This document shows, piece after piece, positions 47,182 through 56,819 of a stretch of DNA of 64,000 nt. Under the pieces are notes generated by a model. It was given only the letters and a program-made list of their open reading frames with translations. It was not told where the DNA came from and did not search any database. Source of the stretch: Moraxella sp. GTDB lineage: Bacteria > Pseudomonadota > Gammaproteobacteria > Pseudomonadales > Moraxellaceae. The translations under genes and the position numbers were made by a program. The stretch's first letter is position 1. Each line of letters starts with the position of its first letter. The DNA lies in assembly GCA_030528385.1 (NCBI GenBank), contig JAUMYZ010000005.1:111538-175537 (forward strand), given 5' to 3'.

Positions 47182-47593
47182 AGCATTTGTTGATACCAAC
47201 ATTTTGGTTTATACCGTTGATGGGCGATTTTTAGAAAAACGTCAAATTGCTTTATCATTAATTGCCAAATTACAAGTCAATCATCAACTTGTGATTTCTA
47301 CCCAAGTTTTGCAGGAATTTTATAACGTTACGACTTACAAATTGAAATTAGACCCTATTCAAATGCAAAAAATGGTTGCTTATCTTAGCAGATTGCCAAC
47401 CGTATTAACCGATATTTCGTTAATTGAACAAGGCATTCAGGTAAGCATTCATCATAAATTGCGACTGTGGGATGCTTTAATGATTGTGGCGGCATATAGA
47501 GCCGATTGCAAAATCATGTATTCTGAAGATTTAACGCATGGGCAAATTATTCAAGGCGTGCGTATTATTGACCCTTTTAAACTTGACCAATAA
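47171..47593 (+). CDS. VapC-like PIN-domain toxin
   Basis: 140 aa PIN RNase. [12 protein letters not shown] has the first Asp, [12 protein letters not shown] the Glu, [13 protein letters not shown] the second Asp and [11 protein letters not shown] the last acidic residues, so the active site is complete, unlike the PIN protein at 45198. The ATG lies inside the end of the antitoxin frame (translational coupling). It is 13 bp before leuD. Confidence 0.8.
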   Translation: MSDKAFVDTNILVYTVDGRFLEKRQIALSLIAKLQVNHQLVISTQVLQEFYNVTTYKLKLDPIQMQKMVAYLSRLPTVLTDISLIEQGIQVSIHHKLRLWDALMIVAAYRADCKIMYSEDLTHGQIIQGVRIIDPFKLDQ

Positions 47594-47606
47594 AAGGAAA
47601 TTTAAA

Positions 47607-48254
47607 ATGAAAAAATACACCACCGAAATTGGCATTGTCGCCCCTTTAGACCGTGCCAATGTAGATACCGATTTGATTATTCCCAAGCAGTTTTTAAAAT
47701 CCATCAAACGCACAGGCTTTGGTGATAATTTGTTTGATGAACTGCGTTATCTTGATGAAGGCTATTTGGGACAAGATATTGCCAAACGCCCAAAAAATCC
47801 TGACTTTGTCTTAAACCAAGAACGCTATCAGGGAGCAACCATTTTATTAGCTCGCAGTAATTTTGGTTGCGGGTCTAGCCGTGAACACGCCCCTTGGGCA
47901 CTTTCTGAATATGGCTTTCGTACGGTGATTGCCCCAAGTTTTGCCGATATTTTTTATAATAACAGTTTTAAAAACGGCATGCTCCCTGTGATATTAACAG
48001 AAAGCGAAGTTGATGAGTTATTTAATGAATGCTTTGCCAATGTTGGCTATCAGCTCACGGTGGATTTGGCAAACCAAAAAGTGATGACGCCAAGTGGCAA
48101 AGCCTATCATTTTGAAGTGGACGCATTTAGAAAGCATTGTTTGTTAAATGGGCTGGATGATATTGGTTTGACTTTGCAAGACAGTGATAAAATCCGTGCC
48201 TTTGAAGAAAAGGCGAAAGCGGATAGACCGTGGGTGTTTAAAGAGTTGATTTGA
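47607..48254 (+). CDS. leuD: 3-isopropylmalate dehydratase small subunit LeuD
   Basis: Swivel subunit that completes isopropylmalate isomerase with Leu[41 protein letters not shown] and [17 protein letters not shown] are diagnostic. 215 aa. ATG 47607 follows AAAGGAAA; the frame is open further upstream in the PIN gene. Confidence 0.97.
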   Translation: MKKYTTEIGIVAPLDRANVDTDLIIPKQFLKSIKRTGFGDNLFDELRYLDEGYLGQDIAKRPKNPDFVLNQERYQGATILLARSNFGCGSSREHAPWALSEYGFRTVIAPSFADIFYNNSFKNGMLPVILTESEVDELFNECFANVGYQLTVDLANQKVMTPSGKAYHFEVDAFRKHCLLNGLDDIGLTLQDSDKIRAFEEKAKADRPWVFKELI

Positions 48255-48270
48255 ATAGGAGGTAAATTTT

Positions 48271-48903
48271 ATGCATCAGTTATTATTTCAAGATAGGGAT
48301 TTAGATATTTTTAGGAAGGGAGACTATCAGCCTATCAATAATGATTTTATTTCTGAAGCTAATTATGCAATCGCTCCATTGATTGATGTTCAAAATAGAT
48401 ATAAAAAATTGGATAATGATAGCTTTTTTAATGAGTTAAAAGATGGAATGGTTGCATCTTATTTGGGATTTGATTTGGTTAATACAAAAAAACATGGTTT
48501 AGATGCAAAAAATTCTTTAAATAATACTTATTTAGAAGTTAAGCAAGCTTCTTTTACAACGAGCACTTGGGGTGGTACATTTAATGACACTACTTATGAA
48601 AAAGCTGAAGCTTTTAAAGATAAAAAACTATTTTTAGCTGTTGCATTATGGGCTGGTATTTCCGAATTGCAATTTATTGTTTATGGACAAAATCCCGCGA
48701 TAGGAGAATACTTAAAAGATAAAGTAGATTATTTTAAAAGTGGTGGTAGTGTACGTTCTACTCAATCCATTAGTGTTAAAGACTTGGTTAATAAATATGG
48801 TTTTTACATTATTTCACCAACTAAGTCTAAAAAAGATGTTCAAAGTATTTTTAGATTAAAATATCGTGGTGATGATTGGTGGTCAGATGCAATTATTGAA
48901 TAA
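48271..48903 (+). CDS. Probable type II restriction endonuclease
   Basis: 210 aa, AT-rich. A PD-(D/E)xK-like core is visible: GLDAKNSLNNTYLEVKQASF (Asp, then ExK). It overlaps by 17 bp the start of a DNA adenine methyltransferase, the usual restriction-modification layout. The recognition sequence is unknown. ATG preceded by AGGAGG. Base composition and codon use (many AGA, ATA and TTA codons) differ from the leu genes on both sides, suggesting recent transfer. Confidence 0.65.
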   Translation: MHQLLFQDRDLDIFRKGDYQPINNDFISEANYAIAPLIDVQNRYKKLDNDSFFNELKDGMVASYLGFDLVNTKKHGLDAKNSLNNTYLEVKQASFTTSTWGGTFNDTTYEKAEAFKDKKLFLAVALWAGISELQFIVYGQNPAIGEYLKDKVDYFKSGGSVRSTQSISVKDLVNKYGFYIISPTKSKKDVQSIFRLKYRGDDWWSDAIIE

Positions 48904-50065
48904 TCGTTTATATATTATGGACGCTGAACGCTGTTTGGATTTATTGAAAAAAAATAGTTTTCAGATGGTCTACATAGATCCACCTTATAATACAAGATCT
49001 AAAAAGTTTGAATATCATGATCTTTATGATGATTGGGATAACTTTATTTATAGCAAATTAGAAAAAACATATAGCTTGTTAAAACAAACAGGTGTTTTAT
49101 TTATTTCTATTGATGACAACAAATTGGTAGAATTGAGGTTAATTTGCGATAAGATATTTGGTCGTGATAATTTTATTGGTATGTTTATTACTAGACAAGC
49201 TACTAGGAGTAATGCAAAACATATCAATATTATTCATGAATATATTGTTGTTTATGCAAAACATAAGAAAAAATCACCAAAATTTGAAATTAATAGATTG
49301 GAGATACCTTTTTATGCAGAGAAACTACTCCCTTTAATGTCTGAGATAAAAAAAAATCATCAAGAATTTGGTAGTCAGAAAGCTAATAATTTACTAAAAA
49401 TTCGTTTAAAAGAGTTTGAAAATAACGAAATGTTTTCTTTCTTAAAAAATTATTCAATTGTTGATGAAAAAGGTGAAATTTGTTTTGCAACTGACCTTTC
49501 TACACCAAATAATAATCCTCGGGAATTATTTATAGAAGAAATTATGTTGCATTTACCTGCCTTAAAATCTCGTGGTTGGTCATCTAAAGAAAAGTTTATT
49601 CGTTTATTCCATGAGAATAAATTAATTTTTAAACAGGGTAGACCTTATGAGAAGCATTTGTTAAAAGAATCAAAAGATAATGCTATGAGTATTTTAAATT
49701 TTTATTCTCGTCAAGGTAAACACGATTTACAAAAACTTGGATTAGGCGATATTTTTTCTACAGCAAAACCTGTTGAAATGATTAAATACTTAATAAAAAT
49801 ATCACAAGTGGGCAAGCAAGATGCAGTTTTGGATTTTTTTGCAGGTAGTGGTACAACTGCACAGGCAGTTATAGAATGCAATAAAGAAGATGGTGGTAAT
49901 AGAAAGTTTGTATTGTGTCAGATAGCTGAGCCTATCAAGCATAATGCAAAGGCTATGCAATTTTTACAAAGCAAGGGTAAGTCAGCGAATATTGCTGAAA
50001 TTACTAAATTGCGTTTAGATGAATTAAAAAAAAGTGTTGTATTTGATTATGAAATTATTAACTAG
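48887..50065 (+). CDS. N6-adenine DNA methyltransferase (beta class)
   Basis: 392 aa. Catalytic motif [16 protein letters not shown] comes first, then [20 protein letters not shown], a variable target-recognition part in the middle, and finally SAM motif [16 protein letters not shown]: the beta-class order. It shares its message with the preceding endonuclease and would protect the host DNA. Specificity is not predictable by eye. AT-rich like its partner. Confidence 0.88.
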   Translation: MQLLNNRLYIMDAERCLDLLKKNSFQMVYIDPPYNTRSKKFEYHDLYDDWDNFIYSKLEKTYSLLKQTGVLFISIDDNKLVELRLICDKIFGRDNFIGMFITRQATRSNAKHINIIHEYIVVYAKHKKKSPKFEINRLEIPFYAEKLLPLMSEIKKNHQEFGSQKANNLLKIRLKEFENNEMFSFLKNYSIVDEKGEICFATDLSTPNNNPRELFIEEIMLHLPALKSRGWSSKEKFIRLFHENKLIFKQGRPYEKHLLKESKDNAMSILNFYSRQGKHDLQKLGLGDIFSTAKPVEMIKYLIKISQVGKQDAVLDFFAGSGTTAQAVIECNKEDGGNRKFVLCQIAEPIKHNAKAMQFLQSKGKSANIAEITKLRLDELKKSVVFDYEIIN

Positions 50066-50073
50066 GAGATAGT

Positions 50074-51144
50074 ATGACCAAAAAAATCGCAATTCTAAAC
50101 GGCGACGGCATTGGCCCTGAAATCGTTGCTCAAGCCGTCAAAGTGTTAAATAAACTCATTGAGCAAGGGCTTGATGTGTCTTACGAGTACGGCAAATTGG
50201 GTGGTGAAGCCTATGATGCTTATGGCTCGCCATATCCGAGTGAGACCCAAGCACTTTGCCAGCGGGCGGATGCGGTGCTGTTGGGGGCGGTGGGCAGTCC
50301 GCAATATGACACTTTGGAGCGAAGCGTGCGTCCTGAACGTGGCTTGCTTGCCATTCGTAAGGATTTGAATTTGTTTGCCAATTTACGACCTGCGATTTTA
50401 TACAAAGAGCTGGCAAACGCTTCTAGCTTAAAGCCTGAGATTGTCGCAGGGCTTGATATTTTGATTGTGCGTGAGCTGACGGGCGACATTTATTTTGGTG
50501 AGCCTAGGGGCATTCGCACGCTTGATAATGGCGAGCGTGAAGGCTTTAACACCATGAAATACAGCGAGAGCGAAATTCGCCGCATCGCCAAAGTGTCGTT
50601 TGAAGCCGCCCAAAAACGCAGTAAAAAGCTGTGCAGCGTGGATAAAGCCAATGTGCTAGAGACCACCGAGCTGTGGAAAGAGATTTTTAATGAAGTTGCC
50701 AAAGACTATCCAGACGTTGAGCTTAGCCATATGTATGTGGACAATGCCGCCATGCAACTGGTGAAAAATCCCAAGCAGTTTGATGTCATCGCCACAGGCA
50801 ATATTTTTGGCGATATTTTGTCCGACCAAGCGTCCATGCTCACAGGCTCTATCGGTATGCTACCATCGGCAAGTCTTAATGAAACTGGCAAGGGCTTGTA
50901 CGAGCCGAGCCACGGTTCAGCCCCTGACATTGCTGGGCAAGATAAAGCCAATCCGCTGGCGACCATTTTATCGCTGGCAATGCTGGTGCGTTATAGTCTG
51001 GGCGATGAGATGCGTGCACTGCAGATTGAAACTGCGGTACAAAAAGTGCTAGAACAAGGCTATCGCACGGCGGACATTTATGAAGATGGCACAACGCTGG
51101 TCGGTTGTGGTGAGATGGGCGATAAGGTGGTGGCAGCTTTGTAA
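50074..51144 (+). CDS. leuB: 3-isopropylmalate dehydrogenase LeuB
   Basis: Oxidative decarboxylation of 3-isopropylmalate with NAD+. 356 aa: [73 protein letters not shown] and [17 protein letters not shown] preceded by AGGAG, 8 bp after the methyltransferase gene, so the leu message may continue through the inserted genes. Confidence 0.97.
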   Translation: MTKKIAILNGDGIGPEIVAQAVKVLNKLIEQGLDVSYEYGKLGGEAYDAYGSPYPSETQALCQRADAVLLGAVGSPQYDTLERSVRPERGLLAIRKDLNLFANLRPAILYKELANASSLKPEIVAGLDILIVRELTGDIYFGEPRGIRTLDNGEREGFNTMKYSESEIRRIAKVSFEAAQKRSKKLCSVDKANVLETTELWKEIFNEVAKDYPDVELSHMYVDNAAMQLVKNPKQFDVIATGNIFGDILSDQASMLTGSIGMLPSASLNETGKGLYEPSHGSAPDIAGQDKANPLATILSLAMLVRYSLGDEMRALQIETAVQKVLEQGYRTADIYEDGTTLVGCGEMGDKVVAAL

Positions 51145-51149
51145 TAACC

Positions 51150-51182
51150 CCAATCAGACCGCCTAACCATTGATTGGGCGGT
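51150..51182 (+). terminator. Hairpin after leuB
   Basis: CCAATCA (51150-51156) can pair with TGATTGG (51171-51177), or ACCGCC (51158-51163) with GGCGGT (51177-51182). The two stems exclude each other. No T-run, so weak as a terminator. Confidence 0.4.
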
Positions 51183-51246
51183 TGGCAATGGATTTGCTTG
51201 ATAATAAAAATAAATAATCATATAAATAAAATAATAGGAGAAATCC

Positions 51247-52104
51247 ATGTATCAAAAATTGTTTGCCGCTTTGCTTGCAGTGGTGTTATTGGCGTGTCAA
51301 AAAAATCCATCACAACCTGATTTGTCTGTTGATGGTGAAGTGATTATTAATTCGTCCAAAATACACATAAGTCTTGTGCCATTTCAATACACCATGCCCA
51401 AAAATTTGCATAAAGAATGCATGGAAAAATCCCAAGAAACAACCATTGATTGCCCATTGATAGATATTTATTTGCTAGAAACCACGCCCAGTTGGATTGC
51501 AGACGCTGTTAATCGCCACATTACCAATGATGATGCGTTTTCTTATCCCAAGTTTCGCCTTGATATTGATGATTTTATTCGGGATTATCTTGATAATGGT
51601 GATGTATTTGGCAAATATTATTGGCATATTGAGCCAAGTTTGATACAAACACACAATCAAGTATTGCAAATAGAAGTGTTTCGTGATGTGTATTCAGGCG
51701 GTGTGCATGGTATGCAATATTGGGATTATTTGTTGTTTGATGTGCAATTACAAAGCAGAATCACATTAAAAGATATTATGATGTCAGATGGGCAAGATGA
51801 TGATAAACTTTGGTCATTGGTTGAAGCGGCTTATGACAGACATATTTTAACCTTTTATCAAAAAGTGCAACCAAATGATAAACGTGCCGACACAATAAAA
51901 ATCAAAGAGCATAAAAAACACTCTGGGTTTTCTAAAACAGACAATGTGTATTTTTCTGAACAAGGCTTGGTGTTTCATTATAACCCTTATCATTTGGGTT
52001 CCTATGGGGAAGGTCCAATTAGGCTTGTGGTTGAGTTTGAAAAATTGCAGGACATTTTAAAAGATGAATATCTGCCCAAGTCTTTACAAAAGGGAAGACC
52101 TTAA
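51247..52104 (+). CDS. Lipoprotein with DUF3298-like domain
   Basis: 285 aa. Signal peptide with lipobox (MYQKLFAALLAVVLLACQK), so lipid-anchored. EVFRDVYSGGVHGMQYWDYL and VYFSEQGLVFHYNPYHLGSY followed by GEGPIRLVVEF are typical of DUF3298/RsiV-type domains. Some relatives bind lysozyme, but no such evidence is seen here. ATG preceded by ATAGGAG. Confidence 0.85.
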   Translation: MYQKLFAALLAVVLLACQKNPSQPDLSVDGEVIINSSKIHISLVPFQYTMPKNLHKECMEKSQETTIDCPLIDIYLLETTPSWIADAVNRHITNDDAFSYPKFRLDIDDFIRDYLDNGDVFGKYYWHIEPSLIQTHNQVLQIEVFRDVYSGGVHGMQYWDYLLFDVQLQSRITLKDIMMSDGQDDDKLWSLVEAAYDRHILTFYQKVQPNDKRADTIKIKEHKKHSGFSKTDNVYFSEQGLVFHYNPYHLGSYGEGPIRLVVEFEKLQDILKDEYLPKSLQKGRP

Positions 52105-52110
52105 TACTGC

Positions 52111-52139
52111 TTTACTATCATAAAAAATGTGTGTATAAT
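52111..52139 (+). promoter_or_regulatory. Promoter of the tRNA gene
   Basis: TTTACT (52111-52116), 17 bp, TATAAT (52134-52139), 12 bp before the tRNA 5' end. Confidence 0.75.
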
Positions 52140-52151
52140 AAGCTCCAATTT

Positions 52152-52228
52152 GGGCCTATAGCTCAGTTGGTTAGAGCAGAGGACTCATAATCCTTTGGTC
52201 GCAGGTTCAAGTCCTGCTGGGCCTACCA
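52152..52228 (+). tRNA. tRNA-Ile2 (anticodon CAU, to be lysidine-modified)
   Basis: 77-nt cloverleaf with encoded CCA end. Acceptor GGGCCTA pairs with TGGGCCT, D-loop AGCTCAGTTGGTTAGAGC, anticodon arm GGACTCATAATCC, T-arm GCAGGTTCAAGTCCTGC. Anticodon CAT is shared by Met and Ile2 tRNAs. The TTTGGTCGC variable region resembles E. coli ileX rather than metT, so I call Ile2; elongator Met is the alternative. TilS would convert the C to lysidine. Confidence 0.85.
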
Positions 52229-52244
52229 AATTTCAAAAAATAAT

Positions 52245-52278
52245 CCCTTATAAATCAATGGTTTATAGGGGTTCTTTT
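52245..52278 (+). terminator. Terminator after the tRNA gene
   Basis: CCCTTATAAA and TTTATAGGGG form a bulged stem, followed by TTCTTTT. Confidence 0.55.
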
Positions 52279-52449
52279 ATTGTCCTAGATGGTCAAAAAA
52301 GCCATGCGCTAAATTGTGTTTTGTCAAAACTGGTTGGCAGTGCAGCCGTAATGATTGTTGCAAAACCATAGGGGACTGATGTTTGTGTGTCAAGACTATA
52401 ACGATACAGATTGAACCAACCCCCTAAGAGCTTTTTGGCTGTGTGATGT

Positions 52450-52929
52450 TTATTTTTTGGTGCAGTCTAGCAGCACTTTGTCGTCAAGGGTGGTGATTTT
52501 GGCTGTGTTGCCAGCAATCAATAACGCCATGCCTTTGTCTGCGCCAGCGATGCCATCATCGGTGGTGAAGCGCCCTTTGGTTTGCACGTCTTCATTCAAA
52601 TCGTAAGTGATGTCATCGCTGGTTAGGTGTGCGACTGTCTCGCCATCATGGTCATGGACAAGCAATTGAATGGTTTTTTCGCCGCATTGATAAGTGTCGC
52701 CTTGGTCATGGCTGTGGTCGTGTCCTGCATGGTCGTGGTTTGTATGGTCATGACCGTGGTGTTCGTGTTTGTCATGCTCACTGTGTTCATGGGTGGTTGA
52801 TGGAGCGCTGGCAGGTGCGGTGGTTGCTTGGCTGCTTTGGGTGGCAGGCTCGGCAGGCGGCGCTTCTTTTTTTTCACAAGCCGTTAAAGCGAGCGCGCCA
52901 AACAAAACACTAAGAAGAACTTTTTTCAT
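52450..52929 (-). CDS. Histidine-rich lipoprotein, MliC-like domain
   Basis: 159 aa. Lipobox in LFGALALTACEKK. A low-complexity linker (about 45-78) is packed with His, Asp and Glu (HEHSEHDKHEHHGHDHTNHD) and should bind zinc or other divalent metals. The C-terminal 80 residues, from YQCGEKTIQLLVHDHDGETV to VLLDCTKK, have two Cys and a beta-barrel pattern like MliC-type lysozyme inhibitors, but I am not sure. It may be a metal-binding surface protein. Promoter TTGTCA/TATAAT lies just upstream. Confidence 0.8.
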   Translation of the reverse strand: MKKVLLSVLFGALALTACEKKEAPPAEPATQSSQATTAPASAPSTTHEHSEHDKHEHHGHDHTNHDHAGHDHSHDQGDTYQCGEKTIQLLVHDHDGETVAHLTSDDITYDLNEDVQTKGRFTTDDGIAGADKGMALLIAGNTAKITTLDDKVLLDCTKK

Positions 52930-52963
52930 GAATGACCCTTGTGATTGTCAAAAATATTGATAT

Positions 52964-52992
52964 ATTATAACAAAAAGCACCTTGTTTGACAA
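52964..52992 (-). promoter_or_regulatory. Promoter of the His-rich lipoprotein gene
   Basis: On the minus strand TTGTCA (52987-52992) and TATAAT (52964-52969) are 17 bp apart. It overlaps the ychF terminator. Confidence 0.75.
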
Positions 52993-53000
52993 AGTGCTTT
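52971..53000 (-). terminator. Terminator after ychF
   Basis: On the minus strand AAAGCACTTTGT pairs with ACAAGGTGCTTT across a short loop and ends in TTTTTG. Confidence 0.7.
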
Positions 53001-53024
53001 AACAATTTAGACCATGACAATGGG

Positions 53025-54116
53025 TCAGACATTAAACCTAAAATGCATGACATCACCGTCCGCCACAATGTAGGTTTTGCCTTCTAGGCGGTTTTTGCCT
53101 GCCGCTGCCGCCCCTTTTTCACCGCCGTATTCAATAAAATCGTCATAGCCAATGACTTCGGCGCGGATAAAACCGCGCTCAAAGTCGCTATGAATGACCC
53201 CCGCCGCTTCGGGGGCAGTTGCTCCCACTGGCACTGTCCACGCCCGCACTTCTTTGACCCCTGCGGTAAAGTAGGTTTGTAGGTTAAGTAGCTCGTAGCC
53301 TGCTCGTATCACACGGTCAAGCCCCGCTTCACTTAGTCCCAAGCCTTCCAAAAACTCTGCCTTTTCGTCTTCGTCCAGCTGAGCGATTTCCGCTTCTATT
53401 TGGTTGCATAGGGGGACAACGATGGCGTTTTCGCCCTTGGCAAATTCACGCACTTGCTCTAAATAAGGATTGTCATCAAAGCCGTCTTCGGCGACATTGG
53501 CGATATACATCACAGGTTTTAAGGTGATTAAGCCATAGCTTTTGATGCGTTTTTTCTCATCGCTGTCAAGGTTTGCCAACCGAGCAGGCTTACCATCTGC
53601 CAAAAACGGCTCAATTTTTTGAAACACCGCCAAGCACGCTTGGGCGTCTTTATCACCGCCTTTGGCTTTTTTGGATAGGTTGGTGATGGCACGAGTTACC
53701 GCTTCTAGGTCGGCTAGGGCAAGCTCGGTGTTGATGGTTTCAATGTCGGATAGGGGGTTTACGCGTCCGTCCACATGAATGACATTGTCATCATCAAAAC
53801 AGCGTACCACATGGGCGATGGCGTCTGTTTCACGGATATTTGCCAAAAACTGATTGCCCATGCCTTCGCCCTTGCTTGCTCCTGCCACCAAGCCTGCAAT
53901 GTCCACAAATTCCATGCTGGTGGGAATGACACGTTCAGGCTTGACAATCTCGGCAAGCTGTTTTAGGCGTGGGTCAGGTACGGGTACAATGCCTGTGTTG
54001 GGGTCTTTGGTGCAAAAGGGGAAGTTTTCAGCGGCAATGCCTGCTTTGGTGAGTGCGTTAAATAGGGTGGATTTGCCCACGTTGGGCAAGCCTACGATAC
54101 CACAATTAAAGCCCAT
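53025..54116 (-). CDS. ychF: Redox-regulated ATPase YchF (Obg family)
   Basis: 363-aa P-loop NTPase that prefers ATP and binds ribosomes. [20 protein letters not shown] (G1), [20 protein letters not shown] (G3), a non-canonical G4 (NVAE), and a C-terminal TGS-like part ending in [10 protein letters not shown]. All match the family closely. Confidence 0.97.
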   Translation of the reverse strand: MGFNCGIVGLPNVGKSTLFNALTKAGIAAENFPFCTKDPNTGIVPVPDPRLKQLAEIVKPERVIPTSMEFVDIAGLVAGASKGEGMGNQFLANIRETDAIAHVVRCFDDDNVIHVDGRVNPLSDIETINTELALADLEAVTRAITNLSKKAKGGDKDAQACLAVFQKIEPFLADGKPARLANLDSDEKKRIKSYGLITLKPVMYIANVAEDGFDDNPYLEQVREFAKGENAIVVPLCNQIEAEIAQLDEDEKAEFLEGLGLSEAGLDRVIRAGYELLNLQTYFTAGVKEVRAWTVPVGATAPEAAGVIHSDFERGFIRAEVIGYDDFIEYGGEKGAAAAGKNRLEGKTYIVADGDVMHFRFNV

Positions 54117-54174
54117 GATGATTACCTATATCAAGATAAAAAGCATTATTGTAACAAATTTTTGGTAAAAATGC

Positions 54175-55272
54175 CTATTTTACTGTGTTTAATGCGTCAA
54201 ATACTGCCTTTAAACTGCCGATTTGACTGCTTTTAACGCCTGCCAAAAAGGTGCGTTTGTTGCCTTGGGTAACGGTAATGCCCAAATTTTTCTCCTTGAT
54301 GGTATAAGTGGTGTCGCCGTTTTTAAAAATGAGCGTATCGGCATTTGGCATGGTGGGCGGCTGAATGCTGTTGTCCGAGCTGTTGTGCCAGTGCTTTTGG
54401 CGAGTGGCATTGGCAGGCAAAATACCTGCTTGGGCAAGCTGATAACTAAACTCCACCCTAGGATATTCATAACCGCCTTCAAATAGGTCGTTGGGGTGGC
54501 TGGCGGTGAGTTGGTTGCTGTCCAGTAGCACATAATCTATGCCGTACTGGCTTTGGTAAATCACCACCAGTTTGCCTGACTCTGCCAAATTAAAGGCAAA
54601 AAGTGGTGTTTGGTTGGTGAGCAGATAGGTGTCTCTCTCTTGGTTGGCTTTGTCAAAAAAAGTTTCATTTAAATAATAAAAATCATTAAAATCAGTCAGA
54701 TATACTTGGTCAATAAGTGTATAAGCCAAGATAGGCACGCCGTCCACAACGCGATAATGGCTATATTCATGATAACAACAGCCTGATTTGCTCATGGTGT
54801 GGATAAGTTTTTTGTCTGTTTCTACGTCAAACATACCGCAGTGGTTATGAGCCAGCTCGCTAAACGCATCACTAAGTGCAAAGCCATTACCAGTTGCCAA
54901 ATAAATGTTATAACTTGGCCCACCATAACAGCTATAATTACCTGTTTTTAGTGCCAAATCTTTGTTGCCATCAAAATTAAAATCATCAAAAATCAGCACG
55001 CTTTGTTCGCCATAGGGGATTTGGCTGACATTGACGGTGATTTTATGCTCGTCATTGAGCGTCAAGTCATAGTCGCTAAGCTCGCTGTCTTGGCTGATGA
55101 CGGGCTGATTTTGCCCTGTTTGATAGACGTGGATTTTGTGTGTGTCGCCATCTGCTTCAATCATCGCCTGATAATCGTCTGAAAAATCAGCCACAGGATA
55201 ATGCACAGGTTTGGCATGGCTCACACCAGCAAACATGGTGGCAACACAAAGGGCAAGGGCGGACTTTTTCAT
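54175..55272 (-). CDS. Secreted XAC2610-like protein
   Basis: 365 aa with signal peptide (MKKSALALCVATMFAGVSHA). DDFNFDGNKDLALKTG is a calcium-loop-like repeat, and CCYHEYSHYRVVDG is a Cys-pair motif. These are seen in XAC2610-type periplasmic proteins. The C-terminal half (ADTLIFKNGDTTYTIKEKNL) is beta-rich. Function unknown. It lies 58 bp upstream of ychF on the same strand. Confidence 0.8.
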   Translation of the reverse strand: MKKSALALCVATMFAGVSHAKPVHYPVADFSDDYQAMIEADGDTHKIHVYQTGQNQPVISQDSELSDYDLTLNDEHKITVNVSQIPYGEQSVLIFDDFNFDGNKDLALKTGNYSCYGGPSYNIYLATGNGFALSDAFSELAHNHCGMFDVETDKKLIHTMSKSGCCYHEYSHYRVVDGVPILAYTLIDQVYLTDFNDFYYLNETFFDKANQERDTYLLTNQTPLFAFNLAESGKLVVIYQSQYGIDYVLLDSNQLTASHPNDLFEGGYEYPRVEFSYQLAQAGILPANATRQKHWHNSSDNSIQPPTMPNADTLIFKNGDTTYTIKEKNLGITVTQGNKRTFLAGVKSSQIGSLKAVFDALNTVK

Positions 55273-55418
55273 GGCAGACCTAAAAAACGGTGAATGCTTG
55301 TCTTATTTTGGCAGAGTTAAGCGGGCTTGGCAATATGAATGATTTGTTACAATTTTATGTCAGTTGGCTAATAAATTGTAAATCAGCTATAATAGCTGTT
55401 TTTATGATGGGGGTAAAA

Positions 55419-56771
55419 ATGAACGCAGTATTATTAGCGGTCATCATCATGGTGGGGCTGTCATTGGCTCGTGTCCATGTGGTGCTAAGTTTGATTGTGG
55501 GGGCGGTGGTGGGCGGAATGCTCGCTGGCTTGCCTTTGGTTGATGGGCAAACAACAGGGGTGTTGACCCATTTTCAAAACGGCATTAAAAGCGGGGCGGG
55601 CATTGCTCTGTCTTATGCCATGCTGGGGGCGTTTGCGATGGCGATTGCTCACTCGGGCGTGCCTAAGGCTCTGTCCGATAAAGTGGTGGCAAGTGTCAAA
55701 AATGCCAAAGGCGGTGGTATCAAATGGCTGGTGTTTGGGGTGATTGTGCTGTTTGCGTGCCTTAGCCAAAACCTAATCCCCATTCATATTGCCTTTATTT
55801 TACTGCTCATTCCGCCACTTTTGACGGTGTTTAATGAACTGCGTATTGACAGGCGACTCGTTACTTGTTTGATTAGCTTTGGACTGGTCAATACCTATAT
55901 GTTTGTCCCTTATGGCTTTGGTGATATTTATTTGAACGAGATTATCATGGCAAATCTGGCAAGCTCAGGGCTGGACACGTCAGGCATTTCGGTGGTCAAA
56001 GCGATGGCAATCCCTGCACTGGGCATGGTGGTGGGGCTACTGGTGGCGATATTTGTCAGTTATCGCAAACCACGCAGTTATGACAATGCCAAAACACTTG
56101 CCATCAATGCTGACAATACCGCCGAACAACCCGTGAACCACGCAAATAAAAACATGACTTTTAAAGTGGTGGTTACGCTCGTTGCCATTGTGGCGGCGTT
56201 TGTCATTCAACTAAAAACAGATTCGTTGGTTTTGGGTTCGCTGGCTGGTTTTGCCATTTTTATGGCAACAGGGGTGGTGGGCTGGAATAAGGCGGACGAT
56301 GTCTTTAATGATGGCATTAAGATGATGGCGATGATTGGCTTTATCATGATTAGTGCCCAAGGCTTTGCCGAAGTGATGAAAGCCACAGGACACATTCAGC
56401 CACTTGTGGCGTCAGCGGTCAGCGTGTTTGGCGATAACAAAGCCTTGGCAAGCCTTGCCATGCTACTGGTGGGCTTGGTGGTTACGATGGGGATTGGCTC
56501 GTCATTTTCTACCGTGCCAATCATTGCCACCATCTATGTGCCACTGTGTATGACGATGGGATTTAGTCCGCTGGCGACGGTGGCACTGGTGGCGACCGCA
56601 GGCGTGCTGGGGGACGCAGGCTCGCCTGCTTCGGACTCCACCTTAGGGCCAACCATGGGGCTAAATGTGGACGGACAGCACGACCACATCAAAGACAGCG
56701 TGATACCGACCTTTATCCACTATAACATACCGCTGATTGTGTTTGGGTGGATAGCTTCACTGGTGCTATAA
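55419..56771 (+). CDS. Na+/H+ antiporter-family (NhaC/YuiF-like) transporter
   Basis: About 450 aa and eleven or so membrane helices: VLLAVIIMVGLSLARVHVVL, MLGAFAMAIAHSGVPKALSD, SQNLIPIHIAFILLLIPPLL, VGLVVTMGIGSSFSTVPIIA and ATAGVLGDAGSPASDSTLGP. The family is annotated as Na+/H+ antiporter, and relatives have been proposed to transport histidine, so the substrate is open. The frame opens 43 codons earlier; ATG 55419 has GGGGG upstream and starts the first helix. Confidence 0.87.
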   Translation: MNAVLLAVIIMVGLSLARVHVVLSLIVGAVVGGMLAGLPLVDGQTTGVLTHFQNGIKSGAGIALSYAMLGAFAMAIAHSGVPKALSDKVVASVKNAKGGGIKWLVFGVIVLFACLSQNLIPIHIAFILLLIPPLLTVFNELRIDRRLVTCLISFGLVNTYMFVPYGFGDIYLNEIIMANLASSGLDTSGISVVKAMAIPALGMVVGLLVAIFVSYRKPRSYDNAKTLAINADNTAEQPVNHANKNMTFKVVVTLVAIVAAFVIQLKTDSLVLGSLAGFAIFMATGVVGWNKADDVFNDGIKMMAMIGFIMISAQGFAEVMKATGHIQPLVASAVSVFGDNKALASLAMLLVGLVVTMGIGSSFSTVPIIATIYVPLCMTMGFSPLATVALVATAGVLGDAGSPASDSTLGPTMGLNVDGQHDHIKDSVIPTFIHYNIPLIVFGWIASLVL

Positions 56772-56776
56772 ATGAC

Positions 56777-56805
56777 AAAAACCCTTAATTTTTTAAGGGT
56801 TTTTT
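56777..56805. terminator. Bidirectional terminator between the antiporter and cyclo-ligase genes
   Basis: AAAACCCTTAA and TTAAGGGTTTT form a stem with A and T runs at the ends; the two genes converge here. Confidence 0.9.
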
Positions 56806-56819
56806 ATTACAGAGCATTA

